A stretch of DNA of 13,063 bases from contig JACQRY010000162.1 in assembly GCA_016206275.1 (NCBI GenBank), positions 1-13,063 on the forward strand, in the 5' to 3' direction. The DNA is from Nitrososphaerota archaeon. GTDB taxonomy: Archaea > Thermoproteota > Nitrososphaeria > Nitrososphaerales > JACQRY01. Positions 6,401-13,041 of the stretch are shown one piece after another (the first letter of the stretch is position 1; the number at the start of each line of letters is the position of its first letter). Under the pieces are notes generated by a model. That model saw only the letters and a list, made by a program, of their open reading frames with translations. It searched no databases and was not told the DNA's origin. The translations under genes and the position numbers were made by a program.

Positions 6401-7015
6401 ATGGAAGCAGTCCACACGGCAAACGATGTCAAGGCTATGGAGGTCAACGAGCTCATAGCCTCGCTGGAGAAGAAGCTGGGAAGACAGCTGAGCCCCGGAG
6501 CTCAGCTCCTTCTCGCCCTAGCCCACGGCGCGAGTAGAGCAGAGAGTAGCGTATGCGCAGTGAGCCTAGAGAGTGGGGAAGTCAAAGAAGAATCCCTAGA
6601 CTACCAGGAGCTAGCCGGGATTCTGAACGGCCCCGATATGGAGCCTATGAAGCCATATGATGGGCCAAAGATCATCATTGCAAACCCCGGGCATTTCACA
6701 AGGCTCATGCTCTTCGCCTTAGAGCACAGCACTAACAGCTGCGGTGCAGAGCGGTTGAGAGACGAAAATCTCCCACACAAGAGCTCCATAGAAAGCCTCA
6801 CCGAAAATCTTCGATTCCTCGCCCAGATGGCCAAGGAGTATGAAAAGACTGGATACCACTTCGCAGTCTACCCAGATGGAGAGCACTGCCTCTACTTCAG
6901 GTGCTACGACGCTGAAACGAATCTAGTATTCGACGGAGGAATCGTTCTTCAACAGCAATGGCAGGGAAATGAACCGCTGTACAACGAGAGGATGAAGTGG
7001 TCCATCCACACCTAG
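6401..7015 (+). CDS. Operon 1 protein 2, unrecognised, 204 residues
   Basis: Residues 15-50 look helical (NELIASLEKKLGRQLSPG, then AQLLLALAHGASRAES). A central part includes GPKIIIANPGHFTRLMLFAL. The C-terminal 50 residues are beta-rich and aromatic (YHFAVYPDGEHCLYFRCYD, then DGGIVLQQQWQGN). The C-terminal pattern is similar to part of the next protein (7069-7506), raising the possibility of a shared small fold. No catalytic motif, signal peptide or membrane segment is seen. ATG 6401 is preceded only by a G-run around 6384, so start confidence is moderate. The function is unknown. Confidence 0.75.
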   Translation: MEAVHTANDVKAMEVNELIASLEKKLGRQLSPGAQLLLALAHGASRAESSVCAVSLESGEVKEESLDYQELAGILNGPDMEPMKPYDGPKIIIANPGHFTRLMLFALEHSTNSCGAERLRDENLPHKSSIESLTENLRFLAQMAKEYEKTGYHFAVYPDGEHCLYFRCYDAETNLVFDGGIVLQQQWQGNEPLYNERMKWSIHT

Positions 7016-7068
7016 CTTCAGAGCGTAGGTTTCATTGAGAATCAAGTTAGAAGGAGAGGATACAGTTG

Positions 7069-7506
7069 ATGCATGAGCTAAAGGACTCCGAGTTTCTGAC
7101 GGCAAAGGAGAAGGCAATCGTCCTCAAACAATGGAAGCGGTTCATAGAGAATGGACTGAGATTCGAGGACTTCACAGAGAGGCTCTACAAACACCTACAT
7201 CTCCACTGCTCGTTCATAGCACACTTCAGTCGAGGAGGCTTCTACGCCACATACTTCGAGAACCCAGAGCATACTATCAGGTTCCTACACCAGTTTGACA
7301 CAGGCTTCGGCTGCAAGTCGATAGAGTACGGAGGACAATGGTGGATCCAAGGCGATTATGCGGACATCAACAAAGCAATGTGCGACACCATTGATTCATA
7401 CAAAGCCGACCTCTACGTGAAGCTCTCTGCAAAGGCGCGTGAAAACGACATCGAGAAAGCAAGGTCCCTCCTTGCGAAGCACGGACTGTCGATTGCGACA
7501 GGATGA
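7069..7506 (+). CDS. Operon 1 protein 3, unrecognised, 145 residues
   Basis: An N-terminal helical part (ELKDSEFLTAKEKAIVLKQW) is followed by a His/aromatic-rich beta region (YKHLHLHCSFIAHFSRGG, FYATYFENPEHTIRFLHQFD, YGGQWWIQGDY) and a C-terminal helix (NDIEKARSLLAKHGLS). The His cluster KHLHLHCSFIAH might bind metal, but there is no known motif. AAGGAGAGGA at 7051-7060 supports ATG 7069; TTG at 7066 is the alternative. The stop overlaps the next ATG in an ATGA arrangement, which indicates translational coupling. Confidence 0.8.
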   Translation: MHELKDSEFLTAKEKAIVLKQWKRFIENGLRFEDFTERLYKHLHLHCSFIAHFSRGGFYATYFENPEHTIRFLHQFDTGFGCKSIEYGGQWWIQGDYADINKAMCDTIDSYKADLYVKLSAKARENDIEKARSLLAKHGLSIATG

Positions 7507-8048
7507 GGATGCTGTTGACGAGCGAGGAAATCACGGCGAAGGCGGAAGAGCTCAAGAGGCGTGTCGATGAAGGTGCTGCAACCTTCTACAAGCACTACCA
7601 AGAACTCAAAGAAGAACTGCACAAATGCAACGAGAACCTGCGCTCCGCTGAGAGCATCCTGTGTTCGGTGATAGACTGCGGGACATCAGATCTAGGGTGC
7701 ATCTACGATATGGAGGAGAACCATAATGGCACCATCGATAGGGCAGTAGAGCTCAGAGAAGAACTCGGCTCCATAAACTTTGGGAACTTCGCCACGGCTG
7801 TCAAGGAAAAGGCACTCGAGGAAGTTGACGAAGAAGTATCTAACAAGGACAAGGAGAGTTTCCAAGACATGTTAATCGACGACAACTACATCGCATGGGG
7901 CAGCATAGCAGCCTATGGAGATTATCAAGGCGAAGACATTGAATCAAACCACAGAAGACAGGAGCTGTTCGCAGACTTCGTAAACGGAAACCTATCCAAG
8001 GAGAAGTTTCTGAAAGCCTACAACGAAGAACTCGTAAAGAAGGAGTGA
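7503..8048 (+). CDS. Operon 1 protein 4, acidic coiled-coil protein
   Basis: This is 181 residues, strongly acidic. Residues about 8-50 (TAKAEELKRRVDEGAATFY, then QELKEELHKCNENLRSAES) and 80-120 look like coiled coil. A less charged middle holds Cys residues (CSVIDCGTSDLGC), and the C-terminus has LFADFVNGNLSKEKFLKAY. No family is recognised. The start ATG overlaps the previous stop (ATGA). Its own stop lies within AGGAGTGA, which doubles as a ribosome site for the following ORF. Confidence 0.8.
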   Translation: MRMLLTSEEITAKAEELKRRVDEGAATFYKHYQELKEELHKCNENLRSAESILCSVIDCGTSDLGCIYDMEENHNGTIDRAVELREELGSINFGNFATAVKEKALEEVDEEVSNKDKESFQDMLIDDNYIAWGSIAAYGDYQGEDIESNHRRQELFADFVNGNLSKEKFLKAYNEELVKKE

Positions 8049-8055
8049 GACTACG

Positions 8056-8310
8056 ATAAGAACCACAAACAAGCATCAAGAGAACGCAGAACCTAGGGCC
8101 AAGGCATTAAGGCTGAGAATTCGGAAGCTCAAGAGCAGGTACGGAAACTTCAAGGCACTCCAAGAAAGGATATTGCACGAAAAGCACAGCCTTGAGGAGG
8201 AGCGAGCCTTATTCGAATGGGAAGCAATCTTCATTGAACTGAGCAGACTCAGAAGCCCTTGTCCCATCAAACCCCAGTCGGATAAACGGGTGCGGAGCGT
8301 GAAGAAATGA
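8056..8310 (+). CDS. Operon 1 protein 5, basic coiled-coil protein, unusual start
   Basis: An open frame of 84 codons begins after TAA 8035-8037 and ends in TGA 8308-8310, overlapping the next ATG (ATGA). The sequence is clearly protein-like: it is Arg/Lys/Glu-rich with a long helix (AKALRLRIRKLKSRYGNFKA, then ERILHEKHSLEEERALFEW). There is no ATG, GTG or TTG near the 5' end. ATA at 8056 is 7 nt after AGGAGTGA and is the best-placed start codon. Alternatives are an ACG at 8053, a start inside the helix at the in-frame TTG in ERILH, a lesion that removed the start, or a +1 frameshift from the preceding gene at its GAG-TGA end. The tail is basic (SDKRVRSVKK). The function is unknown. Confidence 0.6.
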   Translation: MRTTNKHQENAEPRAKALRLRIRKLKSRYGNFKALQERILHEKHSLEEERALFEWEAIFIELSRLRSPCPIKPQSDKRVRSVKK

Positions 8311-8534
8311 TACTAGAGTTCACAGCAACAGCGAAAGACGATGAAGAAGCCAAAAAAATTTGGCAAGCATTGTTCTGGGAAGTCTACGACCCTGAGTTCT
8401 TGAGACGATACGGGATCAGAGTAGTAGCTGAGGATGAAGTCGGCTCTTCAGAGGCTAAAGAGCATGCCCATCGTCTGAGGAGCACCACACTGGACGCATC
8501 TCCGAAGGCGACTTGTAGAGTCGATCTCCTGTAG
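8307..8534 (+). CDS. Operon 1 protein 6, small protein, unrecognised
   Basis: This is 75 residues. The N-terminal half has a beta-alpha pattern (MILEFTATAKDDEEAKKIW, then VYDPEFLRRYGIRVVAEDEV). The C-terminal 25 residues are less structured and contain the only Cys (TCRVDLL). It is translationally coupled to the previous ORF by ATGA overlap and is the last gene of the operon: a T-run follows within 15 nt, and then RNA candidate B. The function is unknown. Confidence 0.75.
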   Translation: MILEFTATAKDDEEAKKIWQALFWEVYDPEFLRRYGIRVVAEDEVGSSEAKEHAHRLRSTTLDASPKATCRVDLL

Positions 8535-8543
8535 GCTTCCAAC

Positions 8544-8549
8544 TTTTTT
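8544..8549 (+). terminator. Oligo-T terminator of operon 1
   Basis: Six T residues lie 10 nt after the stop at 8534, the usual form of archaeal intrinsic termination. It separates operon 1 from RNA candidate B, which starts three bases later. Confidence 0.55.
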
Positions 8550-8551
8550 CT

Positions 8552-8765
8552 AAGCCATCCTTTCAAAGGGGCGTCTAAGACCTGGCCCCTGCTCAAGAGA
8601 GTAGGTTGGAGGCATCTCCTTCTGTAAGGCATCGTTCTAAGATTTCTCCCTGAGCCTGACCTTCCGCTTGGGAGCAGCTCGCAGACATTACCATGAGAGC
8701 TTCGGTAGCCCAGGCACCAAGGTTCTGGCGATGAAACCATCTGCTCATCCATTATCCCGATTTTT
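8552..8765 (+). ncRNA. Structured RNA candidate, copy B
   Basis: This is homologous to 5843-6056 and has the same length. The first 39 nt align without gaps at about 77 % identity. The nested hairpin changes from GGAGGC/GCCTCC in A to AGGGGC/GCCCCT here, so two base pairs have changed on both sides and pairing is kept. Helix 1 is CCATCCT 8555-8561 with AGGTTGG 8603-8609 (one T-T mismatch). Helix 3 is AGGC 8627-8630 with GCCT 8654-8657. Helix 4 is GCTTGGG 8666-8672 with CCCAGGC 8709-8715, where an A-T pair of A has become G-C. CTGGCGATGA is identical at 8725-8734, and five T residues end the segment at 8761-8765. It is followed by operon 2. Confidence 0.6.
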
Positions 8766-8811
8766 GCAAGGGCCAGGGATGGGCGAGTGGGAGAAGGAGA
8801 GGCTGGAGAGC

Positions 8812-8822
8812 GCTGCTCAAGC
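8812..8822 (+). promoter_or_regulatory. Shared 11-nt box upstream of operon 2
   Basis: GCTGCTCAAGC is identical to 6099-6109 and sits 27 nt before ATG 8849 (28 nt before the start in operon 1). The matched position argues for a functional leader or operator element. Confidence 0.5.
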
Positions 8823-8848
8823 TGGAGGAGGAATTGGAGGTGAAGAGT

Positions 8849-9109
8849 ATGAGGACTGAACCTATGAGGAATAAAGCAACACGGCAACTGACGCGAGAGA
8901 AGACTCAGCACCGATGCTCTGAATGCCAAGGATGCCGTAAACCTCTTTCAAAGATCGAATTCGTCAGCAAGGTGCAGGTGTACAAGTGGGACAGAAAGAG
9001 GGGAAAGTACGTCCTAGAAGATGACAAGTTCTTCGAAGACAACTTCAGGTGCTTCAAGTGCGGCTCCTTCGTTGAGCCCGATCCGACCAAGGCAGGCCTG
9101 CTGGACTAG
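8849..9109 (+). CDS. Small zinc-binding protein, first gene of operon 2
   Basis: This is 86 residues from ATG 8849, chosen because GGAGGTG at 8836-8842 is 6 nt upstream; a TTG at 8834 would start before that site. A basic N-terminus (RNKATRQLTREKTQHRC) leads to cysteines in CSECQGCRKPL and, about 45 residues later, CFKCGSF, a CxxC-type pair set able to hold one zinc. The middle (VSKVQVYKWDRKRGKYVLE) is beta-like and basic. It resembles treble-clef or zinc-ribbon proteins that bind nucleic acid or act as adaptors, but no family is recognised. It lies 22 nt before the GHKL ATPase gene, so it may be its partner. Confidence 0.75.
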   Translation: MRTEPMRNKATRQLTREKTQHRCSECQGCRKPLSKIEFVSKVQVYKWDRKRGKYVLEDDKFFEDNFRCFKCGSFVEPDPTKAGLLD

Positions 9110-9131
9110 TGAAGGAGGTGAGTGATAAAGC

Positions 9132-11336
9132 ATGGCCGACGGTGTAAAGATCTACAAGCCAACCCTGATGGAAGAGAAGCCGCTGCCCCTAGAACCAGTA
9201 GAACTCTCCTATGCTACGAAGCTGCTAGAAGCGTCCAGAGACGGCCTCATCCCCGTTCAACTGGAGCAGGATGTCGTGATCCAACGAATCTCTCATGACC
9301 TCTACGCGAAGCCTGAATCGGGCTTCAGGGAGCTCTACAACAACGAAGCAAGGGCGTGCAGGATAGCCACGAGACAATACGCAGCAAAGCCAAGGATAGA
9401 GATCACGCTAGTGCCATCTGACAGGAGGCTCACAATACACGGAATAGACAGCCTAGGCATGTCGCAAGAGAAGTTCCTCACAGTGTATACGGTTCTTGGG
9501 AGAAGCGACAACTGGGACGGCAAAGAGGTGGGGATGTTCGGCTTCGGAAGAGCTTCCTACACCACGTTATCGGACATCATGATCCTCGAGACCTTCAGCA
9601 GAGAGACAGGGGAGAAATATGCGGTCATGGGAAAGAACGGAGTCGGCTTCAACGTCCTTCCGCAACCAGAACTCAGTGAACCCGGCACACGAGTGACCCT
9701 CACCCTAAGGGACAACGTAAGCCTGAGGAGCATCATCGAGGCCATCGTCAAGGTATCGAGATTCTCCAGCATCGAAACCTATCTCAACTTGGAAGAAGAC
9801 CTGAGCAGCGAGTCGAGCTATTACTATGGCGAGCCTATCCACGAGAGAGCAGGGAGGTATCGATTAGGGCCAGAAAGCTTCAAGGAGCATCTAATCAAGC
9901 GAATCAGGAGAGATGAGAGAGACTACAGGAAGATCGAGAGCGTCATCCCCATCGAGATCGAGGACGAGGACTTCTATCTCTTCGGCGCCTTCACCATGCA
10001 AAAGACCTACGACGGTCTCTACGTAGCGAGGCCTGGTAGCAGCACAGGCGGCGTCCATCTCGTAGGAACCCCCATCGAAGCACCAATAGAACTGCCGTTC
10101 TCAGGTTGGATACTAAACATCAAGGACGAGAGGAAGTATCCCCCAACAGCGGACAGAGAGAGGCTCAGCGGCGAAGCCGCCGAAGCCATATCGAAGAGGA
10201 TTGATGGGAAGGTAAGAGAAGCCCTTGCATTCCTCGAGCTTCACACGGTCGACGACTACCTCGCTTCGAAGTACCAAGAAATCTACGATGCGTATGACGA
10301 GCTCCACATCGAAAGATACCTCTCGCAGAACACGGTAGACATCTGCAAATTCATCAAAGTAAGAGTGAAGGCAGACGGTTCGAGGGATTCCAAGACCATA
10401 GGAGAACTCCTGGAGCGATCAAGGAACCTCTTCTACCTACAGTCGCTCAACATGGACAGAGTAGCCCTGATCAAGTCAAAGGTTCCAGATGCCATAGTCA
10501 TCAGGCTCCTAAAGAGAGATAGCGACATCGAAGCGCTCCAACTACTAAGGAGATTCGGAGTAGGGTTCGGCGACGAGTTCATCAGGGAAAACAAGCTGAA
10601 GCAGAGAAGGACATTCAGGCCCCTAGGCGAAATCGCAGTACACTCCGCAGGCACTGGAAGATACAGCTGGGGAAGGTTCGAAGACGTAAGGAGGCATGTC
10701 GAAAGAGCGTGGAAGGACGACCTAGACGAAAAGACCATCCGCATACCTAAGGGCAAGATGAGGAGCTACCTCATACTACTATCAATGGTCCAGACCAGCT
10801 ACAGGATCGTCAAAGACGATCCAAGAATACAGCGAGGCATCAGTCTCCGTGGATTCGTGGATAAGATCGCTTCAAAGAGCTTGGAGACCAGCGACGGGAA
10901 GACGAGCTACGAAGCCATAGGCAACTCGGGGAAAGCAATCAAGCTGGTACTGTATAGCGACATAGGCCTCTCAAAGCACCTAAAACGCGAGAGTATGGTG
11001 ACCATCATCGGAGATCCAGATACACTCTTCGAACTCATGGCCTACCTTCAGCATCAAGGAGTAAACTTCGAATTAGATGGAGCAGGTAGCGAGGCACTCA
11101 AAGACATCGGCATAGATCTCTGGAGAGGAGAATTCATCAACGACCCGAGCTATCCAAAGATAGGAGACAGCGAGATAACCTACAGCATTATCCACTCGGT
11201 AAAGAAGGTCAAGGATGAAAGGCTCCTGAACCTCTTCCTCAGCGCAGCAAGGCACAGCAGGGATGCAGAAGAGATACGAAAGATGAGGAGCTTCGTCTTC
11301 GAGCTGAACAGAATGCTGGGAGGCAAGGAGAGTTGA
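9132..11336 (+). CDS. GHKL-superfamily ATPase (Hsp90/MutL/Topo VI-B/rIIA-like)
   Basis: This is 734 residues. The Bergerat ATP-binding fold lies at about 50-195. The N box is RELYNNEARA at 66-75, with E67 as likely general base and N71 for magnesium. The G1 box GIDSLGMS at 104-111 has D106 for adenine but lacks the usual first Gly of DxGxG. The G2 box GMFGFGRASY at 134-143 resembles Hsp90 GQFGVGFYS. EPGTRVTLTL at 183-192 matches the Hsp90/MORC GTxVxL strand. Residues 250-370 resemble a transducer region (LPFSGWILNIKDERKYPPT, then ADRERLSG). The last 350 residues are unassigned. GHKL enzymes use ATP-driven dimer clamping, and phage rIIA-like proteins begin similarly. The exact family is unresolved. 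GGAGGTGA precedes ATG 9132 by about 10 nt. Confidence 0.85.
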   Translation: MADGVKIYKPTLMEEKPLPLEPVELSYATKLLEASRDGLIPVQLEQDVVIQRISHDLYAKPESGFRELYNNEARACRIATRQYAAKPRIEITLVPSDRRLTIHGIDSLGMSQEKFLTVYTVLGRSDNWDGKEVGMFGFGRASYTTLSDIMILETFSRETGEKYAVMGKNGVGFNVLPQPELSEPGTRVTLTLRDNVSLRSIIEAIVKVSRFSSIETYLNLEEDLSSESSYYYGEPIHERAGRYRLGPESFKEHLIKRIRRDERDYRKIESVIPIEIEDEDFYLFGAFTMQKTYDGLYVARPGSSTGGVHLVGTPIEAPIELPFSGWILNIKDERKYPPTADRERLSGEAAEAISKRIDGKVREALAFLELHTVDDYLASKYQEIYDAYDELHIERYLSQNTVDICKFIKVRVKADGSRDSKTIGELLERSRNLFYLQSLNMDRVALIKSKVPDAIVIRLLKRDSDIEALQLLRRFGVGFGDEFIRENKLKQRRTFRPLGEIAVHSAGTGRYSWGRFEDVRRHVERAWKDDLDEKTIRIPKGKMRSYLILLSMVQTSYRIVKDDPRIQRGISLRGFVDKIASKSLETSDGKTSYEAIGNSGKAIKLVLYSDIGLSKHLKRESMVTIIGDPDTLFELMAYLQHQGVNFELDGAGSEALKDIGIDLWRGEFINDPSYPKIGDSEITYSIIHSVKKVKDERLLNLFLSAARHSRDAEEIRKMRSFVFELNRMLGGKES

Positions 11337-11338
11337 GC

Positions 11339-12037
11339 GTGGTCCTCGAAGAGAGGAAGGATCTCCTAGTAGTCATTCGACAGGGAAAAGTCGAAACACT
11401 ACCAAAGACGCCATACACCATCCTAAAGCATCTCCACTTCCGAGGAAGGAGAATCATCTACACCTTCAACAAAGAGATGAAAGTCGTGGAAACCTACGAC
11501 GACGGCATATTCAACGCGCACATGAAGTCAGGCCACCTCCAGATAAGGAAGAGGGACAGGCTTGCAGAAGCCGTCATCGAGCACCACGAAAAAGGAGAGA
11601 CTTCCAACTTTCAAGCACTCTTTAGTGAAGAGTATGCCGAGCAGAACAGACTCGAACTCATCAAACACCTCGTCGGGGAATACAGGGGCAGAGTCCGGTT
11701 CGAAGAGAACCTGACCGAGGTGGATGGCCTCTTCGCTGTGGACCAGCACGGCAACGCATACGTCAAGGACGACTCAGCTCTTCCAGCAGACTGGAGGAAG
11801 CTCTGCCTTGTGGCACAGGGGCAGCTCACACCAAGGTATGTGGAGACACCAATCGGACCAGTGAGGCTCGACGAGAGAGGACTGACCATCCTTGCCAAGA
11901 TCCTCTTCCTCCTCAACCCGAACATGGAGGATAGCGTCTTCGCTAGTCAGCTGCCTGATTGGGTCAGAAGAAGGATAGAAGTGAACCACATAGAGAAAGA
12001 AGAGAGCCAGAACGAGGTGCAGGAGCATTGGAGGTAG
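11339..12037 (+). CDS. Operon 2 protein 3, unrecognised, 232 residues
   Basis: The start is taken as GTG 11339, since AAGGAG at 11325-11330 is 8 nt upstream; TTG 11333 overlaps the preceding stop but is too close to that site. The N-terminal 75 residues are basic and beta-rich (LLVVIRQGKVETLP, FRGRRIIYTFNKEMKVVETY). Later parts are mixed alpha/beta (LIKHLVGEYRGRVRFEENL, FAVDQHGNAYVKDDS, IGPVRLDERGLTILAKILF), and the tail is acidic and polar. There are no membrane segments or known motifs. The gene is immediately behind the GHKL ATPase (2 nt) and probably co-translated, so a shared complex is likely but is inference. Confidence 0.75.
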   Translation: MVLEERKDLLVVIRQGKVETLPKTPYTILKHLHFRGRRIIYTFNKEMKVVETYDDGIFNAHMKSGHLQIRKRDRLAEAVIEHHEKGETSNFQALFSEEYAEQNRLELIKHLVGEYRGRVRFEENLTEVDGLFAVDQHGNAYVKDDSALPADWRKLCLVAQGQLTPRYVETPIGPVRLDERGLTILAKILFLLNPNMEDSVFASQLPDWVRRRIEVNHIEKEESQNEVQEHWR

Positions 12038-12051
12038 CCTGGTTCGTAGGC

Positions 12052-12285
12052 ATGATCATGGCCTTCGCCTCAGACACAAAGCTGCGCATAGCCACAAGAA
12101 AAGATGGAGGTATTCGAGCGCTGGTGAAAGAAATGAACGGATGCATGGATGCGATGGATCTCAAGGGCCTGCAACTGCTGATTCGACAACACCCAAAGGA
12201 AGCCGTAGTTGCTGCGAACTACGTCGGCAAGAAGTACAGATACGTGGTCCAGAGCATGGTCCTCGAGGTTCTTAGAGGACAATAG
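12052..12285 (+). CDS. Operon 2 protein 4, small helical protein
   Basis: This is 77 residues from ATG 12052. The frame is open upstream to TTG codons at 12028 and 11959, but those overlap the previous gene. The ribosome site is not clear (GGAGGT at 12030-12035 is about 16 nt away), so the start is uncertain. The sequence is basic and helical (DGGIRALVKEMNGC, LKGLQLLIRQHPKEAVVAAN, KYRYVVQSMVLEVLRGQ). It recalls a small helical DNA- or protein-binding domain, but no family is recognised. Two TAG codons in tandem end it. It is the last gene of operon 2. Confidence 0.65.
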   Translation: MIMAFASDTKLRIATRKDGGIRALVKEMNGCMDAMDLKGLQLLIRQHPKEAVVAANYVGKKYRYVVQSMVLEVLRGQ

Positions 12286-12447
12286 TAGTCCCGGGCGCTT
12301 GCCCGATGATTCCAGGGTTAACCCCCCTGAAGAGCTGGTGAAGCCCCTCAAGGAGGCCACTCCAGCGAAACCTAGGGCGTAGTCACTATGCCCAAGGGTC
12401 GGGGGAAAGCTTCTACGTGAGAGTCAAGACGCGCAGTAGTTGCCTAG
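12286..12447 (+). ncRNA. GC-rich, hairpin-dense segment; possible third RNA
   Basis: Several good stems lie in a row: CGGGC/GCCCG (12292-12305, 4-nt loop), CAGGG/CCCTG (12313-12329), GCTGG/CCAGC (12334-12366) enclosing a GCC/GGC-type hairpin, and an 8-bp stem GGGCGTAG/CTATGCCC (12375-12393, 3-nt loop). The organisation and a CAGAAAATC-type tail loosely recall copies A and B, but direct sequence identity is weak. The competing reading is a short frame 12299-12382 (LPDDSRVNPPEELVKPL, then KEATPAKPRA) that would extend the previous gene after a frameshift. Neither is proven. Confidence 0.35.
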
Positions 12448-12528
12448 CCAGAAAATCTTCGGAATCATGAAACGAAATACTTGGAATAGGTCCGTCAACG
12501 CTTGTAGGAGAAGCCAGCGTACATTAGC

Positions 12529-12606
12529 TCATTTCTTTTCCTCTGGCTTCGCCTCTTCCTTCTTCGCCTGTTTCTTTGAGGCTTTCTTTGCCTTCTTCTT
12601 AGCCAT
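12529..12606 (-). CDS. Lysine-rich 25-residue peptide
   Basis: ATG 12606 to TGA 12529-12531 reads MAKKKAKKASKKQAKKEE, then AKPEEKK: 13 Lys and no aromatic or branched residues. A strong ribosome site GAGGTGG (12619-12613) is 6 nt upstream and a TATA-like ATATAA (12650-12645) fits a transcript starting near 12622, so expression is plausible. The sequence resembles the Lys/Ala/Pro-rich tails of histone-H1-like and ribosomal proteins and some small archaeal DNA-binding peptides. It would coat DNA or RNA through charge alone. The function is inference. The opposite strand in this region shows a phenylalanine-rich shadow frame, which is not a gene. Confidence 0.65.
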   Translation of the reverse strand: MAKKKAKKASKKQAKKEEAKPEEKK

Positions 12607-12644
12607 GCTCTACCACCTCAGGCCATTCCTCAGCTTGAGTGGCG

Positions 12645-12650
12645 TTATAT
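12645..12650 (-). promoter_or_regulatory. TATA-like box of the lysine-rich peptide gene
   Basis: ATATAA on the minus strand lies about 40 nt before the ATG, placing the expected start of transcription just upstream of the GAGGTGG ribosome site. The motif is short, so this is tentative. Confidence 0.4.
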
Positions 12651-12779
12651 GCTCTTTGTCTGCAATGCGAGATTCTGATTCCTGTTTCCATTGCCATTTG
12701 ACCATTGGAATGAAATTGCATAGGACGAAGAGCGGGAGAAAAAATAAAACTGCCCGCATACCCTGCTAGCGTTGGCTGT

Positions 12780-12787
12780 AAAAAAAA
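12780..12787 (-). terminator. Oligo-T terminator after the zinc-ribbon gene
   Basis: Eight T residues on the minus strand lie about 80 nt downstream of the zinc-ribbon stop, the expected form of archaeal termination. Confidence 0.5.
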
Positions 12788-12864
12788 TTTTGAATGTTTG
12801 AGTGCACCAAGGTCCGCGCTTGCTGTTCGGGTGGTAGCGACATTGCGTTCGCGGTCGTACTCTA

Positions 12865-13041
12865 TTAGATGTCAACTGTAGTCACCACTGGCCTTATACG
12901 CGTGCCACATCTATTGCAGAAACGAATGCCCCGGACCTCCGCCTTATCATAAACGATGTCACACTGAACGCACTTGTACTCAACGGTTCTCTTCTGAGTA
13001 TCCTTACGATTAGCTCTCTTTAAAACTCCTAGTGTCTTCAC
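12865..13041 (-). CDS. Zinc-ribbon protein, Rpo12 (RpoP)-like
   Basis: This is 58 residues from GTG 13041; the frame stays open to the window edge, so the start could lie further upstream. After a basic N-terminus (KTLGVLKRANRKDTQKRT) comes YKCVQCDIVYDKAEVRGIRF and then CNRCGTRIRPVVTT: two CxxC knuckles 18 residues apart, with GxRxCxxCGxRI spacing as in archaeal Rpo12/eukaryotic RPB12. Rpo12 is normally about 45-60 residues, which fits. Rpo12 is a core subunit anchoring the Rpo3/Rpo11 platform of RNA polymerase. If it is the host copy, it marks chromosomal sequence; if not, it is a divergent zinc ribbon of the element. The usual aromatic and KxRP residues near the second knuckle are not all present, so the identity is tentative. 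Confidence 0.6.
   Translation of the reverse strand: MKTLGVLKRANRKDTQKRTVEYKCVQCDIVYDKAEVRGIRFCNRCGTRIRPVVTTVDI

Larger units (their letters stand above)
12607..12864. other. Intergenic region between the two minus-strand small genes
   Basis: No convincing gene. It holds the TATA-like box and ribosome site of the lysine-rich gene, an AT-rich stretch (12739-12748, TTTTATTTTTTC on the minus strand) and an oligo-T run ending the zinc-ribbon transcript. Confidence 0.5.

Noticed and set aside
8384..8929. A 181-residue minus-strand frame
   Set aside because: It crosses a coupled plus-strand gene, the terminator, RNA candidate B and the start of operon 2. Its composition is irregular, as expected of a shadow.
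12292..12366. tRNA gene or tRNA-derived attachment site
   Set aside because: No T-loop GTTCGA-type motif, acceptor stem or CCA-proximal pairing of tRNA form is present.
12440..12769. A plus-strand frame rich in Phe
   Set aside because: The Phe run is the antisense of the lysine-rich peptide gene (AAG/AAA read as CTT/TTT), which has a better start and ribosome site.
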